Assembly: GCA_963709655.1 (NCBI GenBank)
Contig: CAVPXF010000006.1
Location: 30,447-94,446 of the forward strand
Direction of reading: 5' to 3'
Origin: Roseiarcus sp963709655
GTDB lineage: Bacteria; Pseudomonadota; Alphaproteobacteria; Rhizobiales; Beijerinckiaceae
Length of the DNA: 64,000 bases
A program made the position numbers and the translations under genes. The notes beneath the pieces were generated by a model. That model saw only the letters and a list, made by a program, of their open reading frames with translations. It had not been told where the DNA came from and did not search any database. Shown here in pieces: positions 43,076 to 52,197 of the stretch. Position 1 is the first letter of the stretch, and every line of letters begins with the position of its first letter.

Positions 43076-43966
43076 TCAGCGCCAGCCTGACGCTCGCCGA
43101 GTCTGCCATCTTTCCGATACGGTGACCCCAAGTCTCTCCAGCAACGACGGATGACGATTTGCTTGAGGGCCTTCGAGAGTTTCCTCGCCGACGCCCTTGC
43201 GCCGCTCGTTCAGGTCCGGAAACGGAATGACGGCCGCTGCTAGCGGCGGCTGTGTTTGGACCTTCGTGGTCGCATCGAGCGGACGCGTCCCGATTGATTC
43301 GAGAACCCTTTCGGCTCCCGGTTGGAAGGCGGGCTCGGCTCGAGACCGACCGGCCGTGGGGTCGATGTCGGTCGCTCGATCGACGCCCGTCGCGACCACG
43401 GATACCCGGACGGCGTCGCCGAGATCGGCGTCGAAGGTTGCGCCCACGATGATGTTGGTTTCGTCGTTAACCTCCTCGCGGATCCGGCTTGCGGCCTCGT
43501 CCAGCACGTAGAGCGTCAGATCCTTGCTTCCGCTGATCGAGACGAGCAGGCCGCGAGCGCCTCGCATCGAGGTCTCATCGAGCAGCGGATTGGCGATCGC
43601 CGCTTCGGCGGCGCGCAGGGCGCGTCGTTCTCCCCTTGCTTCCCCGACCCCGATCATAGCGGTTCCCATTTCGTACATGATCGAGCAGACGTCCGCGAAG
43701 TCGAGGTTGACGAGGCCGTCCTTGACCATGAGGTCGGTGATGCAGGCGACGCCCGAGCAAAGGACCTGGTCGGCCATCGCAAAGGCGTCGGCGAAGGTTG
43801 TCTTTTCGCTGGCGACGCGAAACAGATTCTGGTTCGGGATGACGATCAGCGTGTCGACGGCCTTCCGCATTTCAGCGATGCCGGCCTCCGCGACCTTCAT
43901 GCGCCGGCCGCTTTCGAAATGGAATGGCTTGGTGACGACGCCGACGGTGAGGATACCCATCTCACG
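43076..43966 (-). pseudogene. FtsZ paralogue remnant, N-terminal GTPase part lost to an IS insertion
   Basis: The minus-strand frame starts inside FtsZ at AREMGILTVGVVTKPFHFE, about residue 130 of a normal FtsZ. It keeps VDTLIVIPNQNLFRV, TFADAFAMADQVL, LMVKDGLVNLDFADVCSIM (the T7 synergy loop), AAEAAIANPLLDE and NIIVGATFDADLGDAVRVSVVATG, then a short variable tail. The GGGTGTG nucleotide-binding loop is missing because the IS5-family end lies exactly at the break (43967). Upstream of that element there is no matching N-terminus, so DNA was lost. Several substitutions in conserved positions (for example CSIMYEMG) suggest a diverged second FtsZ, not the main cell-division gene. Confidence 0.82.
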
Positions 43967-45086
43967 GGCGTTAGTGCACAAATTGGCAGCGTGCGGCATG
44001 GGTAGGGTCGCTGGAGTAGGATGATGGACCTGCCGCCAGCTCCTGGGACGATGATTTGCCGATGCCGTACAAGCATAACGAGCCCCGCCGTCACAAGATC
44101 CCGAAAGCCCGGCGCCGGGTGGAGAACTGGCGGGAGTACGAGGTCGCGCTGCGCGACCGCGGCAGCCTGACGGTGTGGGTGACGCCCGAGGCGATCGCGG
44201 CGTGGCATCCGGCGAGGACCGGCCGTCCGGGGCGGTCAGCTCACTATTCGGACCTCGCCATCGAGACCGGCGTGATGCTGCGGCTGGCATTTGCCCGGCC
44301 ATGGCGGCAGACCGAGGGGCTGTTGCGTTCGGTGACGAGGTTGCTGGGTCTGAGCCTCGATGTCCCCGACCATACGACGCTGTCGCGCCGCAGCGCCGCG
44401 TTGTCCTTGGTCACCGCCCTGGCCGTGCCGGCTGGTCCGGTCACCGTGGTGATCGACAGCACCGGCTTGAAGGTTTTCGGCGCCGGTGAATGGCGGATGG
44501 CCAAGCATGGCGGCCGCGATCGGCGGAGCTGGCGCAAGTTGCACCTGGCCATCGATCCGGACACCGGCGAGGTTCTCGCTTCGGCCTTGACCACGACCGA
44601 GGAGGGCGACGCCTCGCTGGTTCGCCCGCTGCTTGACCAGATTGCGGCCCCGATCGCCGCCGTCCTGGCGGACGGCGCGTATGACGGCGATCCTGTCTAC
44701 CGGGCCGTTGCCGATCGGGCTCGCGCGGCCAGCGTGATCATTCCGCCCCGCGCTACCGCTGTGGTCAGCGAGGTCTCCGCCGCGGGCATACCGACACCGC
44801 GTGACCGCCACATCGAGATGATCGCCGCCAAGGGCCGACTGGGATGGCAGAAGGCCGTCGGCTACGGCCGGCGCTCGCTCGTCGAGACCGGGATGCTGCG
44901 CTACAAGACCATCATCGGCCGAACGCTCCGCGCCCGGACTCTGCCCGCACAAAAGCTCGAGGCCAGGGTCGGCTGCAAGGTGCTCAACCGCATGACCGCT
45001 CTCGGCATGCCCGTCTCTCGAAGGCTCGCCTGAAACCTCCGGGAGGGCCACCACTGCCCCCCGATCTCAGGTTGTGCACCAACGCC
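43967..45086 (+). mobile_element. IS5-family insertion sequence
   Basis: About 1.12 kb bounded by inverted ends: GGCGTTAGTGCACAA at 43967-43981 and, on the other strand, GGCGTTGGTGCACAA at 45072-45086 (one mismatch in 15). The intact transposase gene lies between. The bases outside (TCACG left, AATCG right) do not form a direct repeat. With the loss of the ftsZ N-terminus this suggests a deletion or recombination after insertion. Confidence 0.75.
44062..45033 (+). CDS. IS5 family transposase
   Basis: 323 residues, uninterrupted. The DDE catalytic residues are in VTVVIDSTGLKVFG (first Asp, about 133), AAVLADGAYDGDPVYR (second Asp, about 212) and GRRSLVETGMLRYKTIIG (Glu in the YREK-like region, about 278). 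The N-terminal NWREYEVALRDRGSLTVWVTPEAIAAWH is the typical IS5 start. ATG 44062 chosen. The enzyme should be active from its motifs. Confidence 0.9.
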   Translation: MPYKHNEPRRHKIPKARRRVENWREYEVALRDRGSLTVWVTPEAIAAWHPARTGRPGRSAHYSDLAIETGVMLRLAFARPWRQTEGLLRSVTRLLGLSLDVPDHTTLSRRSAALSLVTALAVPAGPVTVVIDSTGLKVFGAGEWRMAKHGGRDRRSWRKLHLAIDPDTGEVLASALTTTEEGDASLVRPLLDQIAAPIAAVLADGAYDGDPVYRAVADRARAASVIIPPRATAVVSEVSAAGIPTPRDRHIEMIAAKGRLGWQKAVGYGRRSLVETGMLRYKTIIGRTLRARTLPAQKLEARVGCKVLNRMTALGMPVSRRLA

Positions 45087-45209
45087 AATCGAAGGCGGAA
45101 TGCGACCGTTGCGCCAAGAGCGATCGTCCCTGAAAGACACATTGAGCGCGTCAGGCCTACCCGAGACGCAACACGAGGGCTGAGAAATCCGCCAATATGA
45201 TCCAGGACC

Positions 45210-46541
45210 TAAGGCGGCGCCCAAAGACTGGTGAATCGGTTTGGTGTTCTACTGGCGTGGGCTGTTTACGGGATTCCTGTCGCCGGGGCTGCGGTCTATA
45301 GCAGATAGATGATCGACGAATCACTGCTGCGAGCCCGTTACGAAGCCCTTCGTTCCTCTCTGAACGAACGGGGCCGGCGGTTGAACGCGGCGGCGGAGGC
45401 GAAGGCCGCGGGCTACGGTGGGATTGCGGCGGCGGCGCGCGCGACGAAGGTCGCCCGCAGCACGATTGGACGCGGTCTGAAGGACCTGCAGGACCCCGGT
45501 TCATTGACAGGAAAGGTGCGGCGGAAAGGCGGCGGCGGCCCTCTGTTGACAACCAAAGATCCGACGCTGCTGGCGGACTTGCAACGATTGCTCGAGCCCG
45601 CGACGATGGGCGATCCGATGCGGCCATTGGTATGGGTGTCCAAGAGCCACGAGAAGCTGGCGACGGCGCTTCGCCAGATGGGCCATAAGGTGAGTTCGTC
45701 AACCGTTCCCAAATTATTGCGGGAATTGAAATACTGCCGCCATTACAACCGGAAGACCAAAGAGAGCGGCAAACATCCCGATCGCGACGCGCAGTTCGAA
45801 TATATCAACGCCAAGGTCGAAGCGTTCCAGGCAGCCGGCGAACCCACGCTATCGATCGACGCGAAAAAGAAGGAATTGCTCGGCGAATTCAAGAACGGCG
45901 GCAGCGACTATGGGCCGCAAGGCCAGCCGATCGAGGTCAATACCCACGATTTCGAGGACAAGGAGCTCGGCAAGGTCGTTCCTTACGGCGTCTACGACAT
46001 CGGCGCCAACCTCGGCTATGTCAGCCTCGGAATCGACCACGATACCGGGCAATTCGCGGTCAACGCGGTTCGTCTATGGCTCGAACAAATCGGCCGCGGG
46101 CTGTATCCCGGCATGAAGCGCCTGATGATCACGGCCGACGGCGGCGGCTCCAACGGTTCACGCTTGCGTCTGTGGAAGTTGGCGCTCCAGCAACTTGCCG
46201 ATGAAACCGGGCTGATCATCCAGGTCTGCCACTACCCGCCGGGGACATCGAAGTGGAACAAGATCGAGCACCGCATGTTCTGTCACATCACACAAAACTG
46301 GCGCGCCATGCCTCTGGCCAGCCTGCTCATCGTCATCGCACTGATTTCCAACACAACAACGAAAACCGGCTTGAAGATTTCCTGCGGGCTCGATCGCAAT
46401 ACCTATCTCAAGGGCATCAAGGTTTCCGACGCGGACATGGCGAGCCTGAACATAACCCGCGACGCGTTCCACCCAGAATGGAACTACAACATCGCGCCGA
46501 GAAAAAACACCATGGAGCGATAGTCTTTGGGCGTCGCCTTA
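45210..46541 (+). mobile_element. ISAzo13-family insertion sequence, complete with TA flanks
   Basis: Terminal inverted repeats AGGCGGCGCCCAAAGACT (45212-45229) and, on the other strand, AGGCGACGCCCAAAGACT (46522-46539) differ at one base. Each end is bounded by TA (45210-45211 and 46540-46541), the target duplication expected for IS630/Tc1-like elements. The transposase inside is full length. The right end lies 13 bases before the start of the SMP-30 gene at 46555. Confidence 0.82.
45309..46523 (+). CDS. ISAzo13 family transposase
   Basis: 404 residues, uninterrupted. N-terminal HTH region GYGGIAAAARATKVARSTIGRGLKDL (about 35-60), SKSHEKLATALRQMGHKVSSSTVPKLLREL (about 112-141), then the catalytic core: TLSIDAKKKELLGEFKNGG (first Asp, about 183), MITADGGGSNG (second Asp, about 277) and HYPPGTSKWNKIEHRMF (Glu, about 316). 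The stop overlaps the first base of the right inverted repeat. It ends 31 bases before the following lactonase gene. Confidence 0.9.
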   Translation: MIDESLLRARYEALRSSLNERGRRLNAAAEAKAAGYGGIAAAARATKVARSTIGRGLKDLQDPGSLTGKVRRKGGGGPLLTTKDPTLLADLQRLLEPATMGDPMRPLVWVSKSHEKLATALRQMGHKVSSSTVPKLLRELKYCRHYNRKTKESGKHPDRDAQFEYINAKVEAFQAAGEPTLSIDAKKKELLGEFKNGGSDYGPQGQPIEVNTHDFEDKELGKVVPYGVYDIGANLGYVSLGIDHDTGQFAVNAVRLWLEQIGRGLYPGMKRLMITADGGGSNGSRLRLWKLALQQLADETGLIIQVCHYPPGTSKWNKIEHRMFCHITQNWRAMPLASLLIVIALISNTTTKTGLKISCGLDRNTYLKGIKVSDADMASLNITRDAFHPEWNYNIAPRKNTMER

Positions 46542-46554
46542 GAGGGCGAAAGCG

Positions 46555-47472
46555 ATGAGCGACTACGAAATCCACGACGACCGGTTCGACAAGCTCATCA
46601 TCGGGCACGCGAAGCTCGAGCGCTTGTGGACCGGCAGCCGCTGGGCCGAAGGGCCCGTGTACGTTCCTGCCGCCCGCCAAGTGTTGTGGTCTGACATCCC
46701 CAACAATCGCGTTCTCCGCTTCGTTGAGGACGACTCGTCGGTCAGCGTGTTAGAAACGCCCTGCGGATTCCAGAACGGCCATGCCCTCGACGGCGAAGGC
46801 CGCGTCATCGCCTGCGAGCACGGCGGCCGACGCATTTCGCGGCTCGACCATGACGGGGTCTGGCGCGCGCTCATCACGCATTTCGAGGGCAAGCGACTGA
46901 ATTCGCCCAACGACGTCGTCGTCAAGTCGGACGGGACGATCTGGTTCTCCGATCCGACCTACGGTATCGACGGCTATTACGAGGGCGCGCTCGCCGAGAG
47001 CGAGATCGGCGCGGCTGATGTCTATCGGCTCGATCCCGCAAGCGGCGAAGTGACCGCCGTCGCACGAGACCGGGTCCGGCCGAACGGGCTCGCCTTTTCG
47101 CCCGACGAAACGATTCTCTACGTCGCCGACACTGGCGAGACCCACGTCAAGGACACGCAACGCGCCATCCACGCCTACGCGGTCGGCGCCGACGGCAAGA
47201 CCCTCGCCTACGCGAACACGTTCGCGGTTTGCGACAAAGGCTTCTTCGACGGCTTCCGAGTCGACTGGCACGGCAATCTGTGGACCTCCAGCGCCGATTC
47301 CGTGCGGGCTTACGCGCCGGACGGAAACCTGATCGGCCGGATTCCCATTCCAGAGCTCGTCTCCAACCTTTGCTTCGGCGGCCCGCGCCGGAACCGGCTC
47401 TACATCACTGCACAGACGTCGCTTTACGCCATCTATCTCAATACACACGCGGCGAACTGGAAGCCGGCCTGA
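46555..47472 (+). CDS. SMP-30/gluconolactonase family protein
   Basis: 305 residues. Metal ligands: Glu in SRWAEGPVYVPAARQVLWSDIPNNRVLRF (about 33), Asn in KRLNSPNDVVVKSDGTIWFSDPTYGI (about 118-130) and RPNGLAFSPDETILYVADTGE (Asn about 178), and Asp in FFDGFRVDWHGNLWTSS (about 232). Unlike the tandem pair at 15891-17681 it is of the longer gluconolactonase type. It opens the idonate/gluconate gene region, so it probably makes gluconate from glucono-lactone. Expression may now depend on the ISAzo13 element 13 bases upstream. Confidence 0.88.
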   Translation: MSDYEIHDDRFDKLIIGHAKLERLWTGSRWAEGPVYVPAARQVLWSDIPNNRVLRFVEDDSSVSVLETPCGFQNGHALDGEGRVIACEHGGRRISRLDHDGVWRALITHFEGKRLNSPNDVVVKSDGTIWFSDPTYGIDGYYEGALAESEIGAADVYRLDPASGEVTAVARDRVRPNGLAFSPDETILYVADTGETHVKDTQRAIHAYAVGADGKTLAYANTFAVCDKGFFDGFRVDWHGNLWTSSADSVRAYAPDGNLIGRIPIPELVSNLCFGGPRRNRLYITAQTSLYAIYLNTHAANWKPA

Positions 47473-47509
47473 CCTCTCGGCCTGCTCATTCTGACGCGCG
47501 CGTCGCGAG

Positions 47510-48010
47510 CGGTAAGACTGGCCCTCTCGTCCGGTCTTTTCTTCGGCGCCGTCCTCGGACCAGAGGGTGTGAAACACGCCGGGCTTGTCGAGCCGTCGGT
47601 AGGTATGCGCGCCGAAGTAGTGGCGCAGGCCCTGCAACAGATTCGCCGGACCGCGCTCGCGGCGAAGGCCGTCATAGTAGGCGAGGCTCGACGAGAACGC
47701 TGGCGTGGGTACTCCGGCCGCGACCGCAAGTGAGACCCTTGGCGCCAAGCGCCTTCCGCCGAGGCGAGCGCGTCGCGAAAATGCTCGGCGAACAGCAGGC
47801 TTTGCAACGACGGGTCGCGCTCGTAGGCGTCCATGATGCGGTCGAGCATGCGGGCGCGGATGATGCAGCCGGCGCGCCAGATCGCGGCGATCTCGCGCAG
47901 ATCGAGGCGCCAGCCATACTGCGCGCCGGCGACCGCCATCTGCTCGAAGCCCTACTCGTCGGCGACGATCTTGGCCGCGGAGAGCGTCGCGAAGCGCGTC
48001 GATCCCGCGA
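47510..48010 (-). pseudogene. 6-phosphogluconate dehydrogenase (gnd) C-terminal remnant
   Basis: The minus strand has the helical C-terminal domain of the decarboxylating enzyme: GFEQMAVAGAQYGWRLDLREIAAIWRAGCIIRARMLDRI and then, in another frame, VSLAVAAGVPTPAFSSSLAYYDGLRRERGPANLLQGLRHYFGAHTYRRLDKPGVFHT. The frame changes near 47745. Just before GFEQM an in-frame TAG interrupts ATLSAAKIVADE-GFEQM. The NADP-binding and catalytic parts are absent. Three separate lesions (truncation, stop, frameshift) make this a true pseudogene. It sits in a gluconate-using cluster, where an active gnd would have been useful. Confidence 0.8.
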
Positions 48011-48033
48011 ACTCTATCCTTCAGGAAATGCCA

Positions 48034-48372
48034 TTACGCGGCGGCGGGACCGTGCTCCGCGACCCGGTAGACGACGTGAAAAATTCGTCCGTCGAAGAAC
48101 TGGCTGAGCCCTTTGGTGACTTCACGGCTTTCCGTCCGAACGGCAGACGTCAGCGCATCCGCGACCGCTCCCCGATCAGGATAGCTAATCTCGAGAACCA
48201 TCGGATAGCGGTGGGAGCCGTCTTCCGCCTCGACTTCCCGCAGGACCTCGACGCGAACGGCTTTGGGGAACCGCCGCCAGAGTGGGACGAGCTTCTGGGT
48301 CACGTAGGCGTCGAACTCGCCTTCCCGGCCCAGGCGGATCGCGCCATCGAAAAAAGCGAGACGTTTGATCAT
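48034..48372 (-). CDS. Small hypothetical protein, possible dimeric alpha-beta barrel
   Basis: 112 residues: MIKRLAFFDGAIRLGREGEFDAYVTQKLVPLWRRFPKAVRVEVLREVEAEDGSHRYPMVLEISYPDRGAVADALTS..., a beta-alpha-beta pattern like EthD/ABM-domain proteins that bind or act on small molecules. I recall no exact family. ATG 48372 is used; the longer frame upstream overlaps the binding-protein gene end. It lies 59 bases after that gene on the same strand, so it is likely the last gene of the importer operon. Confidence 0.6.
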   Translation of the reverse strand: MIKRLAFFDGAIRLGREGEFDAYVTQKLVPLWRRFPKAVRVEVLREVEAEDGSHRYPMVLEISYPDRGAVADALTSAVRTESREVTKGLSQFFDGRIFHVVYRVAEHGPAAA

Positions 48373-48431
48373 GTTTGGAGACTTTCGCTGAGATGGAGGC
48401 GCCGCCGGCTGTCGCCGGCGGCGCCCGGGAC

Positions 48432-49537
48432 CTACTTCACGCCCCAGATCTTCTTGTATTCGTCGCGGTAGCCATTGCCGGGGTCGAACACGTTCTTGTC
48501 CCCGCCATCGAAGGCGACGTTGTCGGCGGTGACGAGATGGATGCCCGACGTATAGCCCGACCATGGCTGCTTGGCGAAGGCGCGGTTGAGTTCATCGACG
48601 AGCTGCCAACCCTGCATGTTGAGCGGCTCGGGCACCGTGCCGTCCTGAAATTGCTTGGCCCGGATGCGCTGGAACGCCGACTCGGAGCCGTCGCCGGCCG
48701 AAATGTTCTTCGGCGCGCCGTCGCCTTTCATGCCGGCCGCCGCGAGCGAGGGGCCCATGAAGTCGAAGTAGAGATCGTTGATCGCGAGCGAGTGCGTCCA
48801 CTTGTCTCCGTACTTCTGCAAGAGCGTCGTGGTGAGCTGCGGCATCCGCTGGGAGGACTCGGCGATCGGCGAATCGACATATTCGAGCACCTTGCAGTCG
48901 GCGCATTTCTTGATCGCAGCCTCCATCGCCTTCGCCTTGAAGACGGCGATTTCGTACTGCGAATCGGTGAAGATCACGACGCCGGCCTTGCCGCCCGATT
49001 CCGCGATCGCCTGAAAGGCGGCGGTGTCGGAGACGTCCTTCGGCATGGTGGTGACGTTGGCGAAGATGCCTGCCTCCGGCTCGGGTCCCGGCACGCGTGC
49101 CGGCGTGCCAGCCGACGACCGACGGCGCCCGACTTGGCGGCCGCGTCGAACGCCACCTTCTGCTCGTTGGTGTCGAAGCCGCCCGCGACGATGCCGTCGG
49201 GCTTGAGCGTCAGCGCCTGGTTCATCGCGGCGGTGCGGCCCGAGACCGACCCCTGGCCGTCGATCACGATGACCGTCCAGCCGATCGCTTTGGCGGCTTC
49301 CTTGACGCCTTCGGACGCGCCGAGAATGCCGCCGTTCTTCAGGTCCGCGGCGACGAACACGATCTTCTTGCCCTTGGCGGCGGTGGGCCCCGTGGTCGGG
49401 CCGTCCCACTTGTCCGCCCGGGCGGTCGCGGCTTTCGCCGCCTTGGTCGCCATGTCGACGTAGTCGTCGGCGCGCGCGATCGAGATCGTCGCCAGCGCGC
49501 AGGCGCCGGCAAGCAGAGCTATCTTCAAACCGTTCAT
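48432..49537 (-). pseudogene. Periplasmic sugar-binding protein of ABC importer, two frameshifts near 49097-49130
   Basis: From ATG 49537: signal peptide MNGLKIALLAGACALATISIARA, then KKIVFVAADLKNGGILGASEGVKEAAKAIGW and MNQALTLKPDGIVAGGFDTNEQKVAFDAAAKSG. The second frame gives only VVGWHAGTRAG. The third runs from PEPEAGIFANVTTMPKDVSD to DPGNGYRDEYKKIWGVK at 48432. Two extra bases within about 40 explain both shifts. The corrected protein (about 367 residues) is a normal type I binding protein. It belongs to the importer of the idonate/gluconate regulon with the permease at 49538 and ATPase at 50648. Confidence 0.83.
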
Positions 49538-50638
49538 TCACTTACCTCCCTTGGACGAGGTCGCAGCGGTCTCACCGTTCGCGCCCCCAGATTGCGCCGT
49601 TGTCGCAGGCGCGCGCGCCGGTTCGGCTCCACGCCTGCGTTGCGCGTAGCCGGCGATGCCGATGGCGACGAGCAGGGTCGCGCCGTTGAACAAGGGCTCG
49701 ACGAAGAACAGCGCGCCGAGCTGCTGGATGCCGGAGATGCCGATCGCGAGGATCGTCACGCCGACCACCGTCCCCCAGACGTTGACGCGGCCGGGCTTGA
49801 TCGTGGTCGAACCGAGAAAGGCGCCGACCAGCGCCGGCAGCAGATATTCGAGCCCGACGCTGGCCTGGCCGATCCTGAGTTTCGCGGCGAGCAGGACGCC
49901 GGCGAAAGCGGTCAGAAGGCCAGAGGCGACGAAGGCGAGGATCGTGTAGCGGCGGACGGGAATGCCGTTGAGCTCGGCTGCCTTCGGATTGGCGCCGATC
50001 GCATAGAAATAGCGACCGATCGGCAGATATTCGAGCACGAACCAGAGCACGACCGAGAGCGCCAGGACGTAAAAGCCGGTAATCGGCAGACCGAACAGGT
50101 CCGCGCCGTTCAGCGCATAGAAGACGTCCGAGCAGACGCCGACGATCTGGCGACCTTTGCTGTACCACATCGCGATCGCATAAAGGATCGTGCCGGTGCC
50201 CAGCGTCGCGATGAACGCGTCGATCTGGGCGACCTCGACCAGAAGTCCGTTGATGAGCCCGACGCCGGTTCCGAGCGCGAGCACGACGAGCACAGCGAGC
50301 GGCCAGGGAACGCCGAACTGAGTTTGCAGGCTGATCGCCAGGATGTGCCACAGGACGATGCCGTAGCCGACCGTCAGATCGATCTTGCCCGCCACCATCG
50401 GGATCATCGCGGCGAGCGAGAGGATGGCGATGATCGCCTTGTCCGAGATGATCGAACGGACATTCAACAGAGTCGGGAACGTGTCCGGCAGAATGACGCT
50501 GAACAGGAGCGCGAGCAGGACGGTCAGGATGACCAGGCCGTAGACCGGCACGAGCCGCTTGACCCGGTCGAAGCCGTTCAGGCCGGCAAGTTCCGCGGGG
50601 GTCGGCTCGAGCGCCGTCGATTTGACCGAAGAAGCCAT
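49538..50638 (-). CDS. Sugar ABC transporter permease (BPD_transp_2)
   Basis: 366 residues with about eight to ten membrane segments. Family patterns are LSLAAMIPMVAGKIDLTVGYGIVLWH (about 72-97), DAFIATLGTGTILYAIAMWYSKG (about 138-160), YAIGANPKAAELNGIPVRRYTILAFVASGLL (about 213-243) and LLPALVGAFLGSTTIKPGRVNVWGT (about 263-287). The last segment uses TTIKPGRVN where most family members have GGRG-type loops. The gene starts 9 bases after the ATPase gene ends and finishes just before the binding-protein start. Confidence 0.88.
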   Translation of the reverse strand: MASSVKSTALEPTPAELAGLNGFDRVKRLVPVYGLVILTVLLALLFSVILPDTFPTLLNVRSIISDKAIIAILSLAAMIPMVAGKIDLTVGYGIVLWHILAISLQTQFGVPWPLAVLVVLALGTGVGLINGLLVEVAQIDAFIATLGTGTILYAIAMWYSKGRQIVGVCSDVFYALNGADLFGLPITGFYVLALSVVLWFVLEYLPIGRYFYAIGANPKAAELNGIPVRRYTILAFVASGLLTAFAGVLLAAKLRIGQASVGLEYLLPALVGAFLGSTTIKPGRVNVWGTVVGVTILAIGISGIQQLGALFFVEPLFNGATLLVAIGIAGYAQRRRGAEPARAPATTAQSGGANGETAATSSKGGK

Positions 50639-50647
50639 TGTCTCCTC

Positions 50648-52168
50648 CTATGCAGCGTCGGAAGCGGCGACCGACGCCGCGTGAATCAACCGTTCGATGG
50701 AAAGCGCGTCGCCTGTGAGTTCGGCGACGATCACGCCGCGCGAGAACACGAGCGCTCGATGACAGAGGCGGGCGACTTCCTCGAAGTCGGTCGAGACGAC
50801 GACGACGCTGAGACCGGTCGAAAGCGCCTGGTCGAGGAGGCGGTAGATTTCCGCCTTGGCGCCGACGTCGACGCCGGCGGTCGGGTCCTCGGCGATCAGC
50901 AGCCGACCGCCGATGCGCAACCAGCGCCCGACGATCACCTTCTGCTGGTTGCCGCCCGAGAGCGATTCGATCGGCAGCTGGGGATCGTTTGGACGAAGGC
51001 CGACCTGGAGGCCAATCGCGCGGGCCTCCTCGGCCTCCGCTCGCGGCGAGAGGGGCGAGGCGAAGCTTCTACCGATCGCGTCCGGGTTGATGAAGACGTT
51101 CTCACGAATGGTGAGGCCGCTGGCTTCCGATTCTTCGACGCGGTCGCGGGCGATGAGTCCGATCCCCGCCCGCATCGCCGCGGCGGGGCTGCCGAGCGCC
51201 GGTACGGCGCCGTCGAGCAGTATTGTCCCGGAATGCGGGAGCGCGCCGAATAGCGCCCGACCGATTCGTTCCTGTCCGGCGCCGCGGAGGCCGACGAGAC
51301 CGACGATTTCGGATTGCGCAACAGTGAAATCAACCGGGCCGGCGCCGGCGACCGTCAGGCCCGACACGGCGAGCCGGGTCTTCTCCGAGCGCGGGCGCGG
51401 CGCCGCCTCGAACTTGTCGAGCGCCTTCCCGACGATCAGGGAAACCAGCTCCTCCGGGGTGGTGTCGGCGACCAGCCTTTCGCCGACGAGAGCTCCGTCG
51501 CGCAGAACGGCGATGCGATCGGCGATCTCGAACACCTCATCGAGCCGATGCGACACATAGATCATGCCGACGCCGCGCGCTTTCAGCGGCCTCAAAGCGT
51601 CGAACAGGCGGTGCACCTCGTCGGCGGGAAGCGAGGCCGACGGCTCGTCGAGGACGAGGACATCGGCTTGCACGGTCAGAGCGCGCGCGATCGCGACGAG
51701 CGATTTTTCCGTACGCGTGAGGTCGCGGACGCGCAGGGTCGGCGCCAGCGGGCAGTCCACCTGGGCAAGCGCTGACTCGGTGGCCGCCTCGACCGCGCGC
51801 CAGTCGATGTGGCCGCGCCTGCGCGGATAGCCGGTCGCGAGCGCAATGTTTTCGGCGATCGTCATCCACTCGACCAGCCCGAGGTCCTGGTGGATGAAGG
51901 CGACAGGCTGGTGCTCGCCGAAGCGGGGCGGACGGTGCTTGTAGCGTTCGCCCCGGTACTCGATCGAACCTTCCGTCGGCTCGACGATTCCTCCGAGCGT
52001 CTTGATCAGAGTCGATTTCCCGGCGCCGTTCTCGCCGAGCAGCGCTAGGATCTCGCCGGCATGAAGGTCGAGTGAGACGCCGCGCAGCGCCGTGACGCCG
52101 CCGAAGCGCTTAACCACGTTGCGAAAGCGGATCAGGGGCGGAGTGTTTGCCTGGGTCGCCGAGGACAT
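50648..52168 (-). CDS. Sugar ABC transporter ATP-binding protein (two ABC domains)
   Basis: 506 residues. First domain: Walker A GENGAGKSTLIKTLGG (about 47), FIHQDLGLVEWMTIAENIALATGYP (Q-loop, about 93), RDLTRTEKSLVAIARAL (signature, about 150), Walker B LVLDEPSASLP (about 172). Second domain: GLRGAGQERIGRALFG (about 287) and LSGGNQQKVIVGRWLRIGGRLLIAEDPTAGVDVG (about 402-435). ATG 52168 is used; TTG at 52174 is the alternative. It is the first gene of the importer operon, 31 bases downstream of the operator palindrome at 52198. Confidence 0.9.
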   Translation of the reverse strand: MSSATQANTPPLIRFRNVVKRFGGVTALRGVSLDLHAGEILALLGENGAGKSTLIKTLGGIVEPTEGSIEYRGERYKHRPPRFGEHQPVAFIHQDLGLVEWMTIAENIALATGYPRRRGHIDWRAVEAATESALAQVDCPLAPTLRVRDLTRTEKSLVAIARALTVQADVLVLDEPSASLPADEVHRLFDALRPLKARGVGMIYVSHRLDEVFEIADRIAVLRDGALVGERLVADTTPEELVSLIVGKALDKFEAAPRPRSEKTRLAVSGLTVAGAGPVDFTVAQSEIVGLVGLRGAGQERIGRALFGALPHSGTILLDGAVPALGSPAAAMRAGIGLIARDRVEESEASGLTIRENVFINPDAIGRSFASPLSPRAEAEEARAIGLQVGLRPNDPQLPIESLSGGNQQKVIVGRWLRIGGRLLIAEDPTAGVDVGAKAEIYRLLDQALSTGLSVVVVSTDFEEVARLCHRALVFSRGVIVAELTGDALSIERLIHAASVAASDAA

Positions 52169-52197
52169 TTCCAAATCCCGAGAAGTATCGTTGCCGA

